Shown here: positions 36,386-44,944 of the stretch, piece by piece
How positions within the stretch are numbered: position 1 is the first letter of the stretch
How the letters are laid out: every line of letters begins with the position of its first letter
Assembly: GCA_028687995.1 (NCBI GenBank)
Contig: JAQTZA010000007.1
Coordinates: 85,099 to 149,098 of the forward strand
Direction: 5' to 3'
Length of the DNA stretch: 64,000 bases
DNA from: Bacteroidales bacterium
GTDB taxonomy: Bacteria; Bacteroidota; Bacteroidia; Bacteroidales; UBA7332
Notes under the pieces: generated by a model
What the model saw: the letters and a program-made list of their open reading frames with translations, nothing else
What the model was told of the DNA's origin: nothing
The model's database searches: none
Made by a program: the position numbers and the translations under genes

Positions 36386-38713
36386 TTACTTTACAACATA
36401 GATTTTTTGAATAGTCGAACCATTTGCAGACTTTAATCTACATAAATAAACTCCGCCCTGTAACATAGTAAGATTTTCTTCAAATTTATACTCTCCAGTC
36501 GATTGATTTTTATTGAATTGTCTTGTTTGAAGTTTTCCGGTGAAATCAAGTAAATCAAAAGTTACAGTTCCTGGTTGGGAGATTTTGTATTTAACGGATA
36601 AGATATCTTTACACGGATTTGGATAAAAACTCGCACTCATTATATCTGATTCTTTTGCTTCATTAATTGCAATAATAATTGAAGTTTCTACCACATTTGA
36701 ATAACCAGATTTTATACCGCAATTTGCACAAACTCGATATTTATATAATCCACTTGACAGTACACTTGTATCTGTCCAACTCGTACTATTTTCGGGACAT
36801 GTAGCAATATCTTCCCAATTAATACTATCGGTCGAACGTTCAACTTTATAATTATATTCAGAATTCGTATTATCACTCCAGTTTAGCACAACACGATTTT
36901 CTGACTGCGTTTGAATTTTCAAATTGGTAGGTGAAGCAAGACTTAGACTTCGATAATAGTCGTATGGTAACACAAACTCACAACCTTCGGAAGCTAAAAA
37001 CTGAATAATCTGATTTACTTCTTCAATTTCGGCTTCAGTCCATTGATTCGGATGTCCCTGCAAAATCATATAATCTTTATAAGAGCCTTTCTTAGCTTCG
37101 TAATTTGTCATGAAATAAGCGAAAGTCGGATCCCCTGTCGCACTTTCCATGTTTACTCGTTTTGTGAGATTAATAATACCCGTCGAGGCTGCTGGACTTG
37201 TACTTCCCAAAAGAAAAACTTTATAATTTGGATCTTCAGACACAACGGTATTAGTGACAGCGTCACTTTTATTATAGGGTGTTCCGAAGGTTCTCATTTG
37301 TACATTCAGCAAACTTTTAATCAATTGCGTTGCATGGTCGAAATTCGATTTCTGATAATCATAAGTTCTGCCAGAGAATTCATCAGTAACATGCTCCAAA
37401 CCATGATTCCAAATCTCAAACAACTGATCTCCATCATCTTTTTTGGCATCAATATAAGATTTTAGCACATTCAATGCTGCAGCATCAAACTTTATGGCAA
37501 TTGCACCAAATCCAGCTTTTACTTGTTTCGATTCTAGAAAACTCAGCACTGGAATCGTTGCGCAAGTACCTCCTTTTGATTGAAGATCGTCTAATTTTAA
37601 TAAAATCTTGAGATTACTTTTTCTAGTTGTGGGTATAAACAATTTTAAATTGGCAGAAGCATTCGATATATCCGAGTTTGAGAAAGACGTGCGATCTCCT
37701 TTTGCAACAACTTTATATGTATATGAAACTTCCGGAGCTAAGTCAGCAATTGTTAAATTCGAAATGGTTTGCCCAAGTACCGTCTTTGTAGTGTAGATAC
37801 TGTTGCCCCAATAAACATTAATATCGTATGCTGTTGCATTTTCCACAGGCGTCCAATTTGCAACAAAACTTGTAGAGCCGACATGACTTGCCGCACCAAC
37901 GATTGGAGTTTCAAGTTTTGGCAATTCCACCATTGTAGCTACAGCTTCACTCCAAGTTTGAGAAACTCGAATGCCACTCATATAGAAATAGGAACCATTA
38001 CTGCCATTACCTCTTAATAGTAAATGGCTTAATGATGTTTTGGTCGTCGTGACCAAATTGACAGTTCCATCATCGAACGCACTAGCTGTTGGCTCTAATT
38101 CAGACCCCACAATCGGATTCACGAATAACGATGCAGTAGCAGTTATAAAATCGTATTTTACAACAATCAGATAAGTTAATGCAGCATCTAATTCTACTGT
38201 AGGTTTATACCACTGAATAGCGGCCGATGCGCCACTACTTCTGGTGATTCCAAGTTTATATGTCGAAGTTGTAGCTCCTTTTCCATACCATAGTTTTACG
38301 CCGCTAATATTATTCATGGCATCTGTCAAACCAATAATTTCTGATTGTGTACCTCCTTGAGATTTCACTTTATACAGAAACGAAAGATAAAGGTTCGATG
38401 GGTTTGTTGACTCTGAAATTGGTGTAACCGAAAATTCTTTTCCAGACAAATAATTTGTTGTCTCCGATTTATAATCGTTTGATAGCGTTTTTCCGATTCC
38501 CGATAGAATATATGAAGCCGAACCACTTGAAAAACTTAGAATAGGAGAAGTAAGTAATGTTCGGCCTGTATTCGGTGCAGTAACGGTTCCAGTCGTCACC
38601 CAACCAGTTGCAGTAGCAAAATCAGTATAATCAAAAGTCTCAGTGAAAAGCACCGTTGCTTCTGAAATATAGGAAGTGAAAAAGATGACTAACAAAAGTA
38701 AAATTCTTTTCAT
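36386..38713 (-). CDS. Modular polysaccharide-deacetylase-like protein with T9SS domain
   Basis: A 775-residue protein; ATG 38713 is used because the longer frame begins with TTG before a non-signal sequence. Order: signal peptide (RILLLLVIFFTSYISEA), shared N-terminal module (ending SGIRVSQTWSEAV), Fn3 domain (ANWTPVENATAYDINVYWG), a deacetylase-like TIM-barrel domain (about 370-610) with LLKLDDLQS and EIWNHGLEHVTDEF as likely metal-binding sites, another Fn3-like domain (VLNWSDNTNSEYNYKVERS), and a T9SS tail (SFYPNPCKD to KIYVVK). The barrel is of the NodB/DUF2334 kind; N- or O-deacetylation cannot be told from sequence. First gene of its operon. Confidence 0.77.
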   Translation of the reverse strand: MKRILLLLVIFFTSYISEATVLFTETFDYTDFATATGWVTTGTVTAPNTGRTLLTSPILSFSSGSASYILSGIGKTLSNDYKSETTNYLSGKEFSVTPISESTNPSNLYLSFLYKVKSQGGTQSEIIGLTDAMNNISGVKLWYGKGATTSTYKLGITRSSGASAAIQWYKPTVELDAALTYLIVVKYDFITATASLFVNPIVGSELEPTASAFDDGTVNLVTTTKTSLSHLLLRGNGSNGSYFYMSGIRVSQTWSEAVATMVELPKLETPIVGAASHVGSTSFVANWTPVENATAYDINVYWGNSIYTTKTVLGQTISNLTIADLAPEVSYTYKVVAKGDRTSFSNSDISNASANLKLFIPTTRKSNLKILLKLDDLQSKGGTCATIPVLSFLESKQVKAGFGAIAIKFDAAALNVLKSYIDAKKDDGDQLFEIWNHGLEHVTDEFSGRTYDYQKSNFDHATQLIKSLLNVQMRTFGTPYNKSDAVTNTVVSEDPNYKVFLLGSTSPAASTGIINLTKRVNMESATGDPTFAYFMTNYEAKKGSYKDYMILQGHPNQWTEAEIEEVNQIIQFLASEGCEFVLPYDYYRSLSLASPTNLKIQTQSENRVVLNWSDNTNSEYNYKVERSTDSINWEDIATCPENSTSWTDTSVLSSGLYKYRVCANCGIKSGYSNVVETSIIIAINEAKESDIMSASFYPNPCKDILSVKYKISQPGTVTFDLLDFTGKLQTRQFNKNQSTGEYKFEENLTMLQGGVYLCRLKSANGSTIQKIYVVK

Positions 38714-38773
38714 TATATGTTTTTTGTGTCGGTATTTAAGGTTTTTGATCAAAAATGATAATCATATCATCAT

Positions 38774-38829
38774 TTGGTCGACCAAATTATTTGGTTGACC
38801 AAAAGTAAATCTTTTATTTAGAATCTCAA
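38774..38829 (-). promoter_or_regulatory. Promoter and operator pair of the deacetylase operon
   Basis: Operators TTGGTCGACCAA (38774-38785) and TTGGTTGACCAA (38791-38802) start 17 bp apart. Minus-strand TACTTTTG (38800-38807) overlaps the second one; TTG (38827-38829) is 19 bp upstream. A repressor bound here would cover the -7 box and start point. Confidence 0.82.
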
Positions 38830-38857
38830 AATTTATTGTTGTCTATTCTTCCAAAAA

Positions 38858-38870
38858 TGTTGTATAACAT
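38858..38870 (-). promoter_or_regulatory. Upstream element TGYYGTANAACAT, deacetylase operon
   Basis: TGTTGTATAACAT, starting 67 bp from the second operator, upstream of the -33 box of the minus-strand promoter. Position fits an activator site. Confidence 0.6.
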
Positions 38871-38935
38871 CTAATTTTAGAAATACTAAAATTATTCTTT
38901 ATTATTGATGGAAGTGAATCTGCACTTTTCGAATA

Positions 38936-38969
38936 TAAAGAACGTCAGCAAAATTGCTGACGTTCTTTA
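38936..38969 (-). terminator. Terminator after the 686-aa module protein
   Basis: TAAAGAACGTCAGCAA (38936-38951) and its exact complement (38954-38969) form a 16-bp stem with almost no loop (effectively TTTT on the minus strand). It separates two operons. Confidence 0.8.
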
Positions 38970-38996
38970 TTAACTATTAAAATTGAGAATATACAA

Positions 38997-41057
38997 CTAG
39001 CGAATGGAAACTTTTTTCACTGATTGAATTCCATTTACATTGGTCAATCGCACAATATACATTCCGTTAGAAAGATGTGTATTTACCTTGGTAACACCAT
39101 TTGCTTCAAAAACTTGAGCACCTTGCACATCGTATATTTTTATATCGCCTTGTTGATCTGCTGTTATCATATTTCCAGAAACAACCATCACTACTTTATT
39201 TTTCAACTCATTCAAGTTAGTAGCCATATCGGTTGTAACTGGAGCAGAAGCAATAGAAAGGAAAGAATCTGAAAAAGTTACATCTCCGTCACCAATGGCT
39301 TGAACTTTATATGTGTATTCTGTTACTGCTGAAAGATCTGAAATCACATAACTTTCAGTAGAGCCTCCACTTACAGGATATGTACCAACCAAAGTACCTG
39401 CAGCATACACTTTAACCACATAACTCGATGCATTAGCAATCGCCGTCCAATTAGCTGTAAAGCCTGATTCTGTGATTGCAGAGGCTGCCGCAGCAACGGG
39501 TCTATCTAATAAAGCAGGATTTGTAGTACGGGTAATAATTTGAGCAATATATAATCCACTTGACGTATTATTTTCAATTCTGAATTTCGTAGGTATAGCT
39601 CTTGATATTGGAATAATATAGATAGAATCCAAAGCTGTAGTCTTTGATGCTAAGTTATAGGTGTAATCTCCAATTTGAGTCCAAGTGTTTGTGGTTGGAT
39701 TGAATTCTTTCAAAAGAAAATCTTTATCTCCAGATCCGAAAGTAGCATGTATTTCAAGTTGCTCCAATGAACTAACTGTAGGAAGAGTTACTTTTCCACC
39801 CGCCGAAGCTTTATCGACTGCGATTCTATTGGTATGCGATTCTCCTTTTGCTCCTTTAGTTGAACCAAAATAAAATCCAGCAGCCACTAAATCGTACCCA
39901 TTGATTGAAGAAGTAGGAAATGCTCCTGTGGTATAAGCAACTTCCGCTACTGTTCCCCAAGTACCATCACTAAAATCTGTATTAATGGTTGCTAAGCGAC
40001 CAGCTGTAGTAACTGTTGCAGACGAAGATGATTCAGGAGAATCACTATAACTTCCACCATCTCCAATCGCTTTAACAGTGTATGTATAATCAGTACCTGA
40101 CATAAGACCAGAAATTGCCACACTTGTTCCCGAAGCTACAGGTGTTGTACTAATTAAATTGGCTCCTAAATATGTTTTTACGCTATAGCTAGATGCATTG
40201 GCGACGGCACTCCAATTTGCCGTAAAACTTGTTAATGTTTCATCAGAAGCTGTTCCTACTGTTGGAGCTGAAAGTGAAACTCCAGGGGCAATATATTTTG
40301 CAACTGCTTCGGCCCATGTAGACGCAACTCTCACGCCACTTGTAGAATAGAGAGCTCTATTACTTCCGTTAACTTTAAATTGGATATATTGAATTGAAGA
40401 CGCCTTTGTCGTTGAGGTTGCATCGGTTGCATCTGCTGAAGGCTCAGAACCAGAGGCAACGATTGGATTAACGTATAAATAAGAAGTTTGTGTTGTCAAG
40501 TCATATTTAAGTACAATAAAAAAGACTGTTGCATCAGCGGTGTATTCAGCTGAAGCCCATTTAATATCGCTACCAGAAGTACTTCCTCTAGTCGTTCCAA
40601 ATCTAAAATTTGAAGTACTCAAGGTTCCTTTACCAACCCATAATTGTACACCTGTAGCAGAACCAGAACCTAATGATATCACTGGCGATTGCGTTTGCGA
40701 TTGAGCTGTACTATTTGTGGAATAAAGGAAAGATGCATAGACAGTATTGCCAGTTCCTATAGAACTTCCATTAAATGGTTTGTAAACCATATAATTAACA
40801 CCACCCGTAGTATAGGTGCTATTAATTGTTTGTCCTACACCTGAGAGTATAGCCGTTCCTCCGCCATTAGAATAAGTCAACGAAGAACCTAAAGCAGTAA
40901 ATTTATTACCTGTATTTGTTCCCGAAGTAGACCAGCCTGCTGAGCCTTCAATAGTAGAACCTGCTGTTGTCGCTGAAAACGTTTCATCTAAATAAACCGT
41001 CGCATTGGCAAAAAGTGCCACGACAAAAAATGTCATAAGTAAAGCAATTTTTTTCAT
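38997..41057 (-). CDS. Multi-module surface protein without catalytic domain
   Basis: A 686-residue T9SS cargo. Signal peptide (IALLMTFFVVALFANA); shared N-terminal module (about 20-255, ending SGVRVASTWAEAV); Fn3 (ANWSAVANASSYSVKTYLG); second shared module (DFSDGTWGTVAEVAYTTGAF, TNRIAVDKAS); another Fn3 (ANWTAIANASSYVVKVYAAG); T9SS tail (DIKIYDVQGAQVFEAN to KKVSIR). Module order matches the first half of the esterase protein but with no enzyme attached, so it is best read as a surface glycan-binding protein. It follows the 194-aa gene in one operon. Confidence 0.78.
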   Translation of the reverse strand: MKKIALLMTFFVVALFANATVYLDETFSATTAGSTIEGSAGWSTSGTNTGNKFTALGSSLTYSNGGGTAILSGVGQTINSTYTTGGVNYMVYKPFNGSSIGTGNTVYASFLYSTNSTAQSQTQSPVISLGSGSATGVQLWVGKGTLSTSNFRFGTTRGSTSGSDIKWASAEYTADATVFFIVLKYDLTTQTSYLYVNPIVASGSEPSADATDATSTTKASSIQYIQFKVNGSNRALYSTSGVRVASTWAEAVAKYIAPGVSLSAPTVGTASDETLTSFTANWSAVANASSYSVKTYLGANLISTTPVASGTSVAISGLMSGTDYTYTVKAIGDGGSYSDSPESSSSATVTTAGRLATINTDFSDGTWGTVAEVAYTTGAFPTSSINGYDLVAAGFYFGSTKGAKGESHTNRIAVDKASAGGKVTLPTVSSLEQLEIHATFGSGDKDFLLKEFNPTTNTWTQIGDYTYNLASKTTALDSIYIIPISRAIPTKFRIENNTSSGLYIAQIITRTTNPALLDRPVAAAASAITESGFTANWTAIANASSYVVKVYAAGTLVGTYPVSGGSTESYVISDLSAVTEYTYKVQAIGDGDVTFSDSFLSIASAPVTTDMATNLNELKNKVVMVVSGNMITADQQGDIKIYDVQGAQVFEANGVTKVNTHLSNGMYIVRLTNVNGIQSVKKVSIR

Positions 41058-41091
41058 AATAATAAATTTTAAAATAGATTAGATTTGTGTG

Positions 41092-41676
41092 TTATTTCTT
41101 ATTGGTTTGAACAGATTGAATTTCGATGTCCCATATATTTATGGAGCTACCAGAAGTAGGCATAATGCGGATGGTAGTAGGGACATTGTAAGATAGATTG
41201 AATGTGTACACTTTTGTGACTGCTTTGTCGCAAGGTGTTGTCGTATTTGGAATATCTTCGAACATGGCGCCATTCAGCACTTGGAGTTTGAATTCCTTTT
41301 GGTCGGTTCCTGCATTGGCTTTGATGGTCACTAATCCGATGCTGGTCAACTGCGGCAACTCAAGAAATGTTTTCGCCCCTTTCATGATTACTCTTCCTTT
41401 TGAAGGATTGCCATTTCCATCGGCTCTGCCTTGCGCGCCAATGCTTTGATCAGGCATTACCACAATTGCATTTGATTTGAATGTTCCTTCCGTTTTTCCG
41501 TCAAAAAGTTTCTTCGTAAATGTATATTCTACACCGGTAGCAGTTTTTGCAGGTGGTTCTGGAGCGATACCAGCTTCTGGTTTCCAATCTTGAAATGTTT
41601 CTTGTAGTAGAATAACTTGTGCATTGCTTATGAAAGTTACTATGCAGAAAAGAATTAGAGTAATTTGTTTTTTCAT
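41092..41676 (-). CDS. Small secreted single-module protein
   Basis: A 194-residue secreted protein with signal peptide (KQITLILFCIVTFISNAQ). The single domain (about 22-190) resembles the second shared module of the larger proteins, with IGAQGRADGNGNPSKGRVIM, a FLELPQLTSIGLVTIKANAG strand and a terminal IRIMPTSGSSINIWDIEIQS. Such domains accompany pectate/alginate-active proteins as beta-sandwich binding modules. No T9SS tail or lipobox, so periplasmic or secreted by another way. First gene of the operon controlled by the site at 41802. Confidence 0.65.
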   Translation of the reverse strand: MKKQITLILFCIVTFISNAQVILLQETFQDWKPEAGIAPEPPAKTATGVEYTFTKKLFDGKTEGTFKSNAIVVMPDQSIGAQGRADGNGNPSKGRVIMKGAKTFLELPQLTSIGLVTIKANAGTDQKEFKLQVLNGAMFEDIPNTTTPCDKAVTKVYTFNLSYNVPTTIRIMPTSGSSINIWDIEIQSVQTNKK

Positions 41677-41801
41677 GGGTATGTTATTTATAATTAAGGT
41701 TTTGTGTTAATCTATTTCAGACCATGAGTTTATTGAGTTTTCATACCTTTACGGCTACGAAAGTTTAACTTTACCCCTTCAACGATGTATTTATCCTACT
41801 T

Positions 41802-41835
41802 TTGGTTGACCAAATATTTTGGTTGACCAAAAGTA
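41802..41835 (-). promoter_or_regulatory. Promoter and operator pair of the 194-aa/686-aa operon
   Basis: Two identical TTGGTTGACCAA copies at 41802-41813 and 41819-41830 (17 bp apart) with minus-strand TACTTTTG at 41828-41835 overlapping the second. The -33 position reads TTT instead of TTG. Confidence 0.8.
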
Positions 41836-41885
41836 GTGTTTGCGAGCACAATAAAAAAATTATTTTACTGTTTTTTTTACAAAAC

Positions 41886-41898
41886 TGCTGTAGAACAT
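41886..41898 (-). promoter_or_regulatory. Upstream element TGYYGTANAACAT, 194-aa/686-aa operon
   Basis: TGCTGTAGAACAT, 67 bp from the start of the second operator. Same placement as at three other promoters of the locus. Confidence 0.6.
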
Positions 41899-41902
41899 AT
41901 TA

Positions 41903-41914
41903 TTGGTCAACCAA
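41903..41914 (-). promoter_or_regulatory. Third operator copy
   Basis: TTGGTCAACCAA, 84 bp from the second operator, between the upstream element and the end of the PL6 gene. Confidence 0.65.
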
Positions 41915-41927
41915 AACAGAGGTATCG

Positions 41928-44861
41928 CTATTTTGAAATCAAGCGAATAGTTGTTGTTCCTTTTAAAAGTGCTACTGAACAGAAAAGAATTCCTTTCTCA
42001 ACCGTTCTTAAAATATAATTTGTCTTGTTATCAGTCAAATCAATTTGATCGGTTTGAATTAATTGTCCTAATGAATTTCGAATGGATATTATTCCACTTT
42101 CAGGTGTTTTAGACGAGATTGTGAGCATTGTACTTCCAGAGAATGGATTGGATAAAGCTATAATTATAGGGTTATCTCTTAGTGTAATTATACCCGTTGC
42201 ATCATGTTCATACGTATAAAATTCGGGAGCAGTGGGGCCAACTTGCTCCTCACTTAACGGGCCATTTCTGATTTCATCCACTGCATTAAATTCATCAGCT
42301 CCTATGTCTCGAATTCCAATCGAAGGTTGTTTTTCGAAATCGTAAATAATAGATGCGTAACCAACAGATGCATTGATTGCAGGACTAGATGCCGACAATT
42401 TGTATAGCACGACTGGCATTTTCTTATCACAATTCTGGCCATACGCTCTGCAATCAGATTGAACCAATTGGGGGTCAACCGTTTTAATTTGAGAATCTGT
42501 TATTCCAGTCAAACCCAATGTGGCGCTTCCTGTTGAATACATGATATTATTCTGGAAATTAACGCCTGCAAAAGAAGTGGCACTGTAATATTTCACAATC
42601 GGATTTTCATTGGCCACAATTATATTATTGACAATTTTACAATTAATTGGAGCTTTGCCGTAAGAGGCATTATTATCAAATCCAATTTCAATGTTTGATT
42701 TATTATTTACCAACGTATTAAACGCAAACTCAATATTTTCCGGTAAAAAATGGCTCGATAGACTAGTTGATGTATTGGTTACATCTCCATTGGTCAATGT
42801 GCAGGCGGCATCCCACTTACTTCCGGTCAATCCCTCGAAATAGTTGTTCGTTATTTTGTGATTTAAACCGTAAACCCTCACACCACCACAACCGATTGTT
42901 CCACCATCGAATATGGTCGTTTTACCTTCACCGAAAATGAAATTCCCCTCCACAACACTGTTATTTCCTTGACGTAGACTTATCGTCCCGAGGCAGCGAC
43001 GGAAAGTATTGTTTCGAACCGTATCGCAATTACTTTTAACCGAAACAATTTCGGGATCACCATCGCAATCCTCAAATAAATTGTACTCTACAACAGCAAA
43101 TGCATCTTTGTGGCTCAAATCGCTAACACCCAAGCGAATGGTCTCTTTTTCGTTGGTAACACGTGGCGTATTGTTTCTAAAGATATTGTGATCGATCAGA
43201 TCATGTTGAGATATAGCTGGAACAGCGCCATGACTTCCATCAATAATAATCCATGCACCCTGATCATATTTTCCATCAAACAGATTGTGATCAATGCGAT
43301 TGTGGTGGCTATTGCAAACCTCATTTTCCCACACATCACCGACCGTTATCCATTTAGACGTCTGTGTATCAGTGAGGTTTTTCATCAGCAATATATTTCT
43401 TGTAATGCGTACATTGCTGCATCCTTCCAATTTAAGAATCGTACTTACTGGTTCCACATCGAATAGGAAACTACTGAACGTAACGAAACTAATTCCTGAC
43501 AACGAAAACGAAGATGCACCTATAATTTTGGCACCGTGTAGATTCTTTGAAATGACAACGATTGGTTTCAAGGACGAACCGCCCCGAGTCACTTTTACAC
43601 CGCCCAAATTGTAAGTGCCGTCCAACACCAAAACCGTATCACCCGGATTCATAGCTGCCAAGGCATCTTTAAATTGTGTAACCGTCGAAACAATCCGTTT
43701 GGTAGACGAAACCTGAATTTCTGAAACTGACGCACCAATGGTCATGTTATCATTCACTGTAAAAATAGTGGGGTTGATGGTTCCCGACAAACTGCCAGAC
43801 CAGCTATTAAATTGATATCCTGATTGAACAGTCATAGTAGCTGTCACACTCGTGCCATTATAATAGGACGCTTGTTGTGGAGATAAAGCAATCGTTCCCC
43901 CAATGGGTTGATTAACAGTAATGGTGGATTGCACAGGTGGATTTGCAGGATCAACGATGACCGTCGCTCCAATAGCGTAGTTTTTATCAACTGTGAACGA
44001 TATTGGATTCTGCGTTCCGCTTAAATCACCTGTCCAACCTGTAAATAGGTAGTGATCAGGAATTGCAATGGATGCAGAAACGACGTCATTCAATTGATAC
44101 ATCGATTTAGAAGGAGAAAGTGAAATCTGGGCAAAAGGAGGTTGTGTAATGTGTATTGTCCGATCGGTAGAAGTGGATTGAAATGCGATGTTTGATATGG
44201 GTGTTGAGCCTATATACATATTATCGACAGCCACATCCGCCGTTCCACTACTCATCGAAAACCGAATCGAATGATAGTTAAACTCAGTAGCTGCATTTCT
44301 TATTTCTCTAAAAGCAAACAGCTTATTGATCACAACTCCATCGATGGCGTATTGACATTTGGCACCAATATTATCTATCTTTATTGAAATTCTTTTCCAC
44401 GTATCAACCGTAAAATCGAGTTGAGTAGTCCAACCTGAAGTCCCATCATACAGTTTAATCTTGCCTGTGGGAAGAAATTCCATCATAAAACTACGGTGAG
44501 TATCCGTACATAAATCGTATCCGGTGATGGCAAAATTTGCAGATGATAACGCTTTTAATTTTATCCAGAAATCGAGGTAAACATCACCACCCAACCCAGC
44601 GGCATTCGATGCAAAGGCTATATGATCAGTTTGAATGGCGGTTGAAGTCGACGAAATTTTGATTGCTTGAGCTCCATTTCGGACATACTCCGCATTCGAC
44701 GTAATTTCTCCTACTCCAGAAGTCACTTTCCAACCGTTCTGATTGGTCAAAGCACCGACGGTGTAAATTTCAGAACTTTCAAACGAGGTATTTATCAACG
44801 TTTGAGTAAAAATAGCGATAGGAATAAACAGAAAAGAGAGTAAAAAGTAAAAACGTGTCAT
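41928..44861 (-). CDS. Large PL6-family lyase with binding and repeat domains
   Basis: A 977-residue T9SS-exported lyase. Signal peptide (FLLSFLFIPIAIFTQ); LamG-like jelly roll (about 25-220, with WKRISIKIDNIGAKCQYAID); two InlB/Big-like repeats (about 230-385, each with YQL/YYNG...F.GWTGDLSGT / FNSWSGSLSGT); PL6 beta-helix (about 390-790) with NPGDTVLVLDGTYNLGG, WITVGDVWENEV, NLFDGKYDQGAWI, DPEIVSVKSNCDTVR and ISLRQGNNSVVEGNFIFGEG; T9SS-like tail to LISK. The catalytic Lys/Arg region of PL6 appears kept (VSVKSN, LRQGN). Fourth gene of the operon starting at 50329. Confidence 0.87.
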   Translation of the reverse strand: MTRFYFLLSFLFIPIAIFTQTLINTSFESSEIYTVGALTNQNGWKVTSGVGEITSNAEYVRNGAQAIKISSTSTAIQTDHIAFASNAAGLGGDVYLDFWIKLKALSSANFAITGYDLCTDTHRSFMMEFLPTGKIKLYDGTSGWTTQLDFTVDTWKRISIKIDNIGAKCQYAIDGVVINKLFAFREIRNAATEFNYHSIRFSMSSGTADVAVDNMYIGSTPISNIAFQSTSTDRTIHITQPPFAQISLSPSKSMYQLNDVVSASIAIPDHYLFTGWTGDLSGTQNPISFTVDKNYAIGATVIVDPANPPVQSTITVNQPIGGTIALSPQQASYYNGTSVTATMTVQSGYQFNSWSGSLSGTINPTIFTVNDNMTIGASVSEIQVSSTKRIVSTVTQFKDALAAMNPGDTVLVLDGTYNLGGVKVTRGGSSLKPIVVISKNLHGAKIIGASSFSLSGISFVTFSSFLFDVEPVSTILKLEGCSNVRITRNILLMKNLTDTQTSKWITVGDVWENEVCNSHHNRIDHNLFDGKYDQGAWIIIDGSHGAVPAISQHDLIDHNIFRNNTPRVTNEKETIRLGVSDLSHKDAFAVVEYNLFEDCDGDPEIVSVKSNCDTVRNNTFRRCLGTISLRQGNNSVVEGNFIFGEGKTTIFDGGTIGCGGVRVYGLNHKITNNYFEGLTGSKWDAACTLTNGDVTNTSTSLSSHFLPENIEFAFNTLVNNKSNIEIGFDNNASYGKAPINCKIVNNIIVANENPIVKYYSATSFAGVNFQNNIMYSTGSATLGLTGITDSQIKTVDPQLVQSDCRAYGQNCDKKMPVVLYKLSASSPAINASVGYASIIYDFEKQPSIGIRDIGADEFNAVDEIRNGPLSEEQVGPTAPEFYTYEHDATGIITLRDNPIIIALSNPFSGSTMLTISSKTPESGIISIRNSLGQLIQTDQIDLTDNKTNYILRTVEKGILFCSVALLKGTTTIRLISK

Positions 44862-44882
44862 TGAAGATTTTAGTTAAGGTTG

Positions 44883-44914
44883 TAATTCATCAATCTAAAC
44901 AGGTTGATGAATTA
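44883..44914 (-). terminator. Hairpin between the TIM-barrel and PL6 genes
   Basis: TAATTCATCAA and TTGATGAATTA pair perfectly over 11 bp around a 10-nt loop. AT-rich and without a strong U-run, so it may act as an attenuator within the operon. Confidence 0.4.
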
Positions 44915-44944
44915 TAAATCTATTTTCTTGAAGACAAAAAGGCT

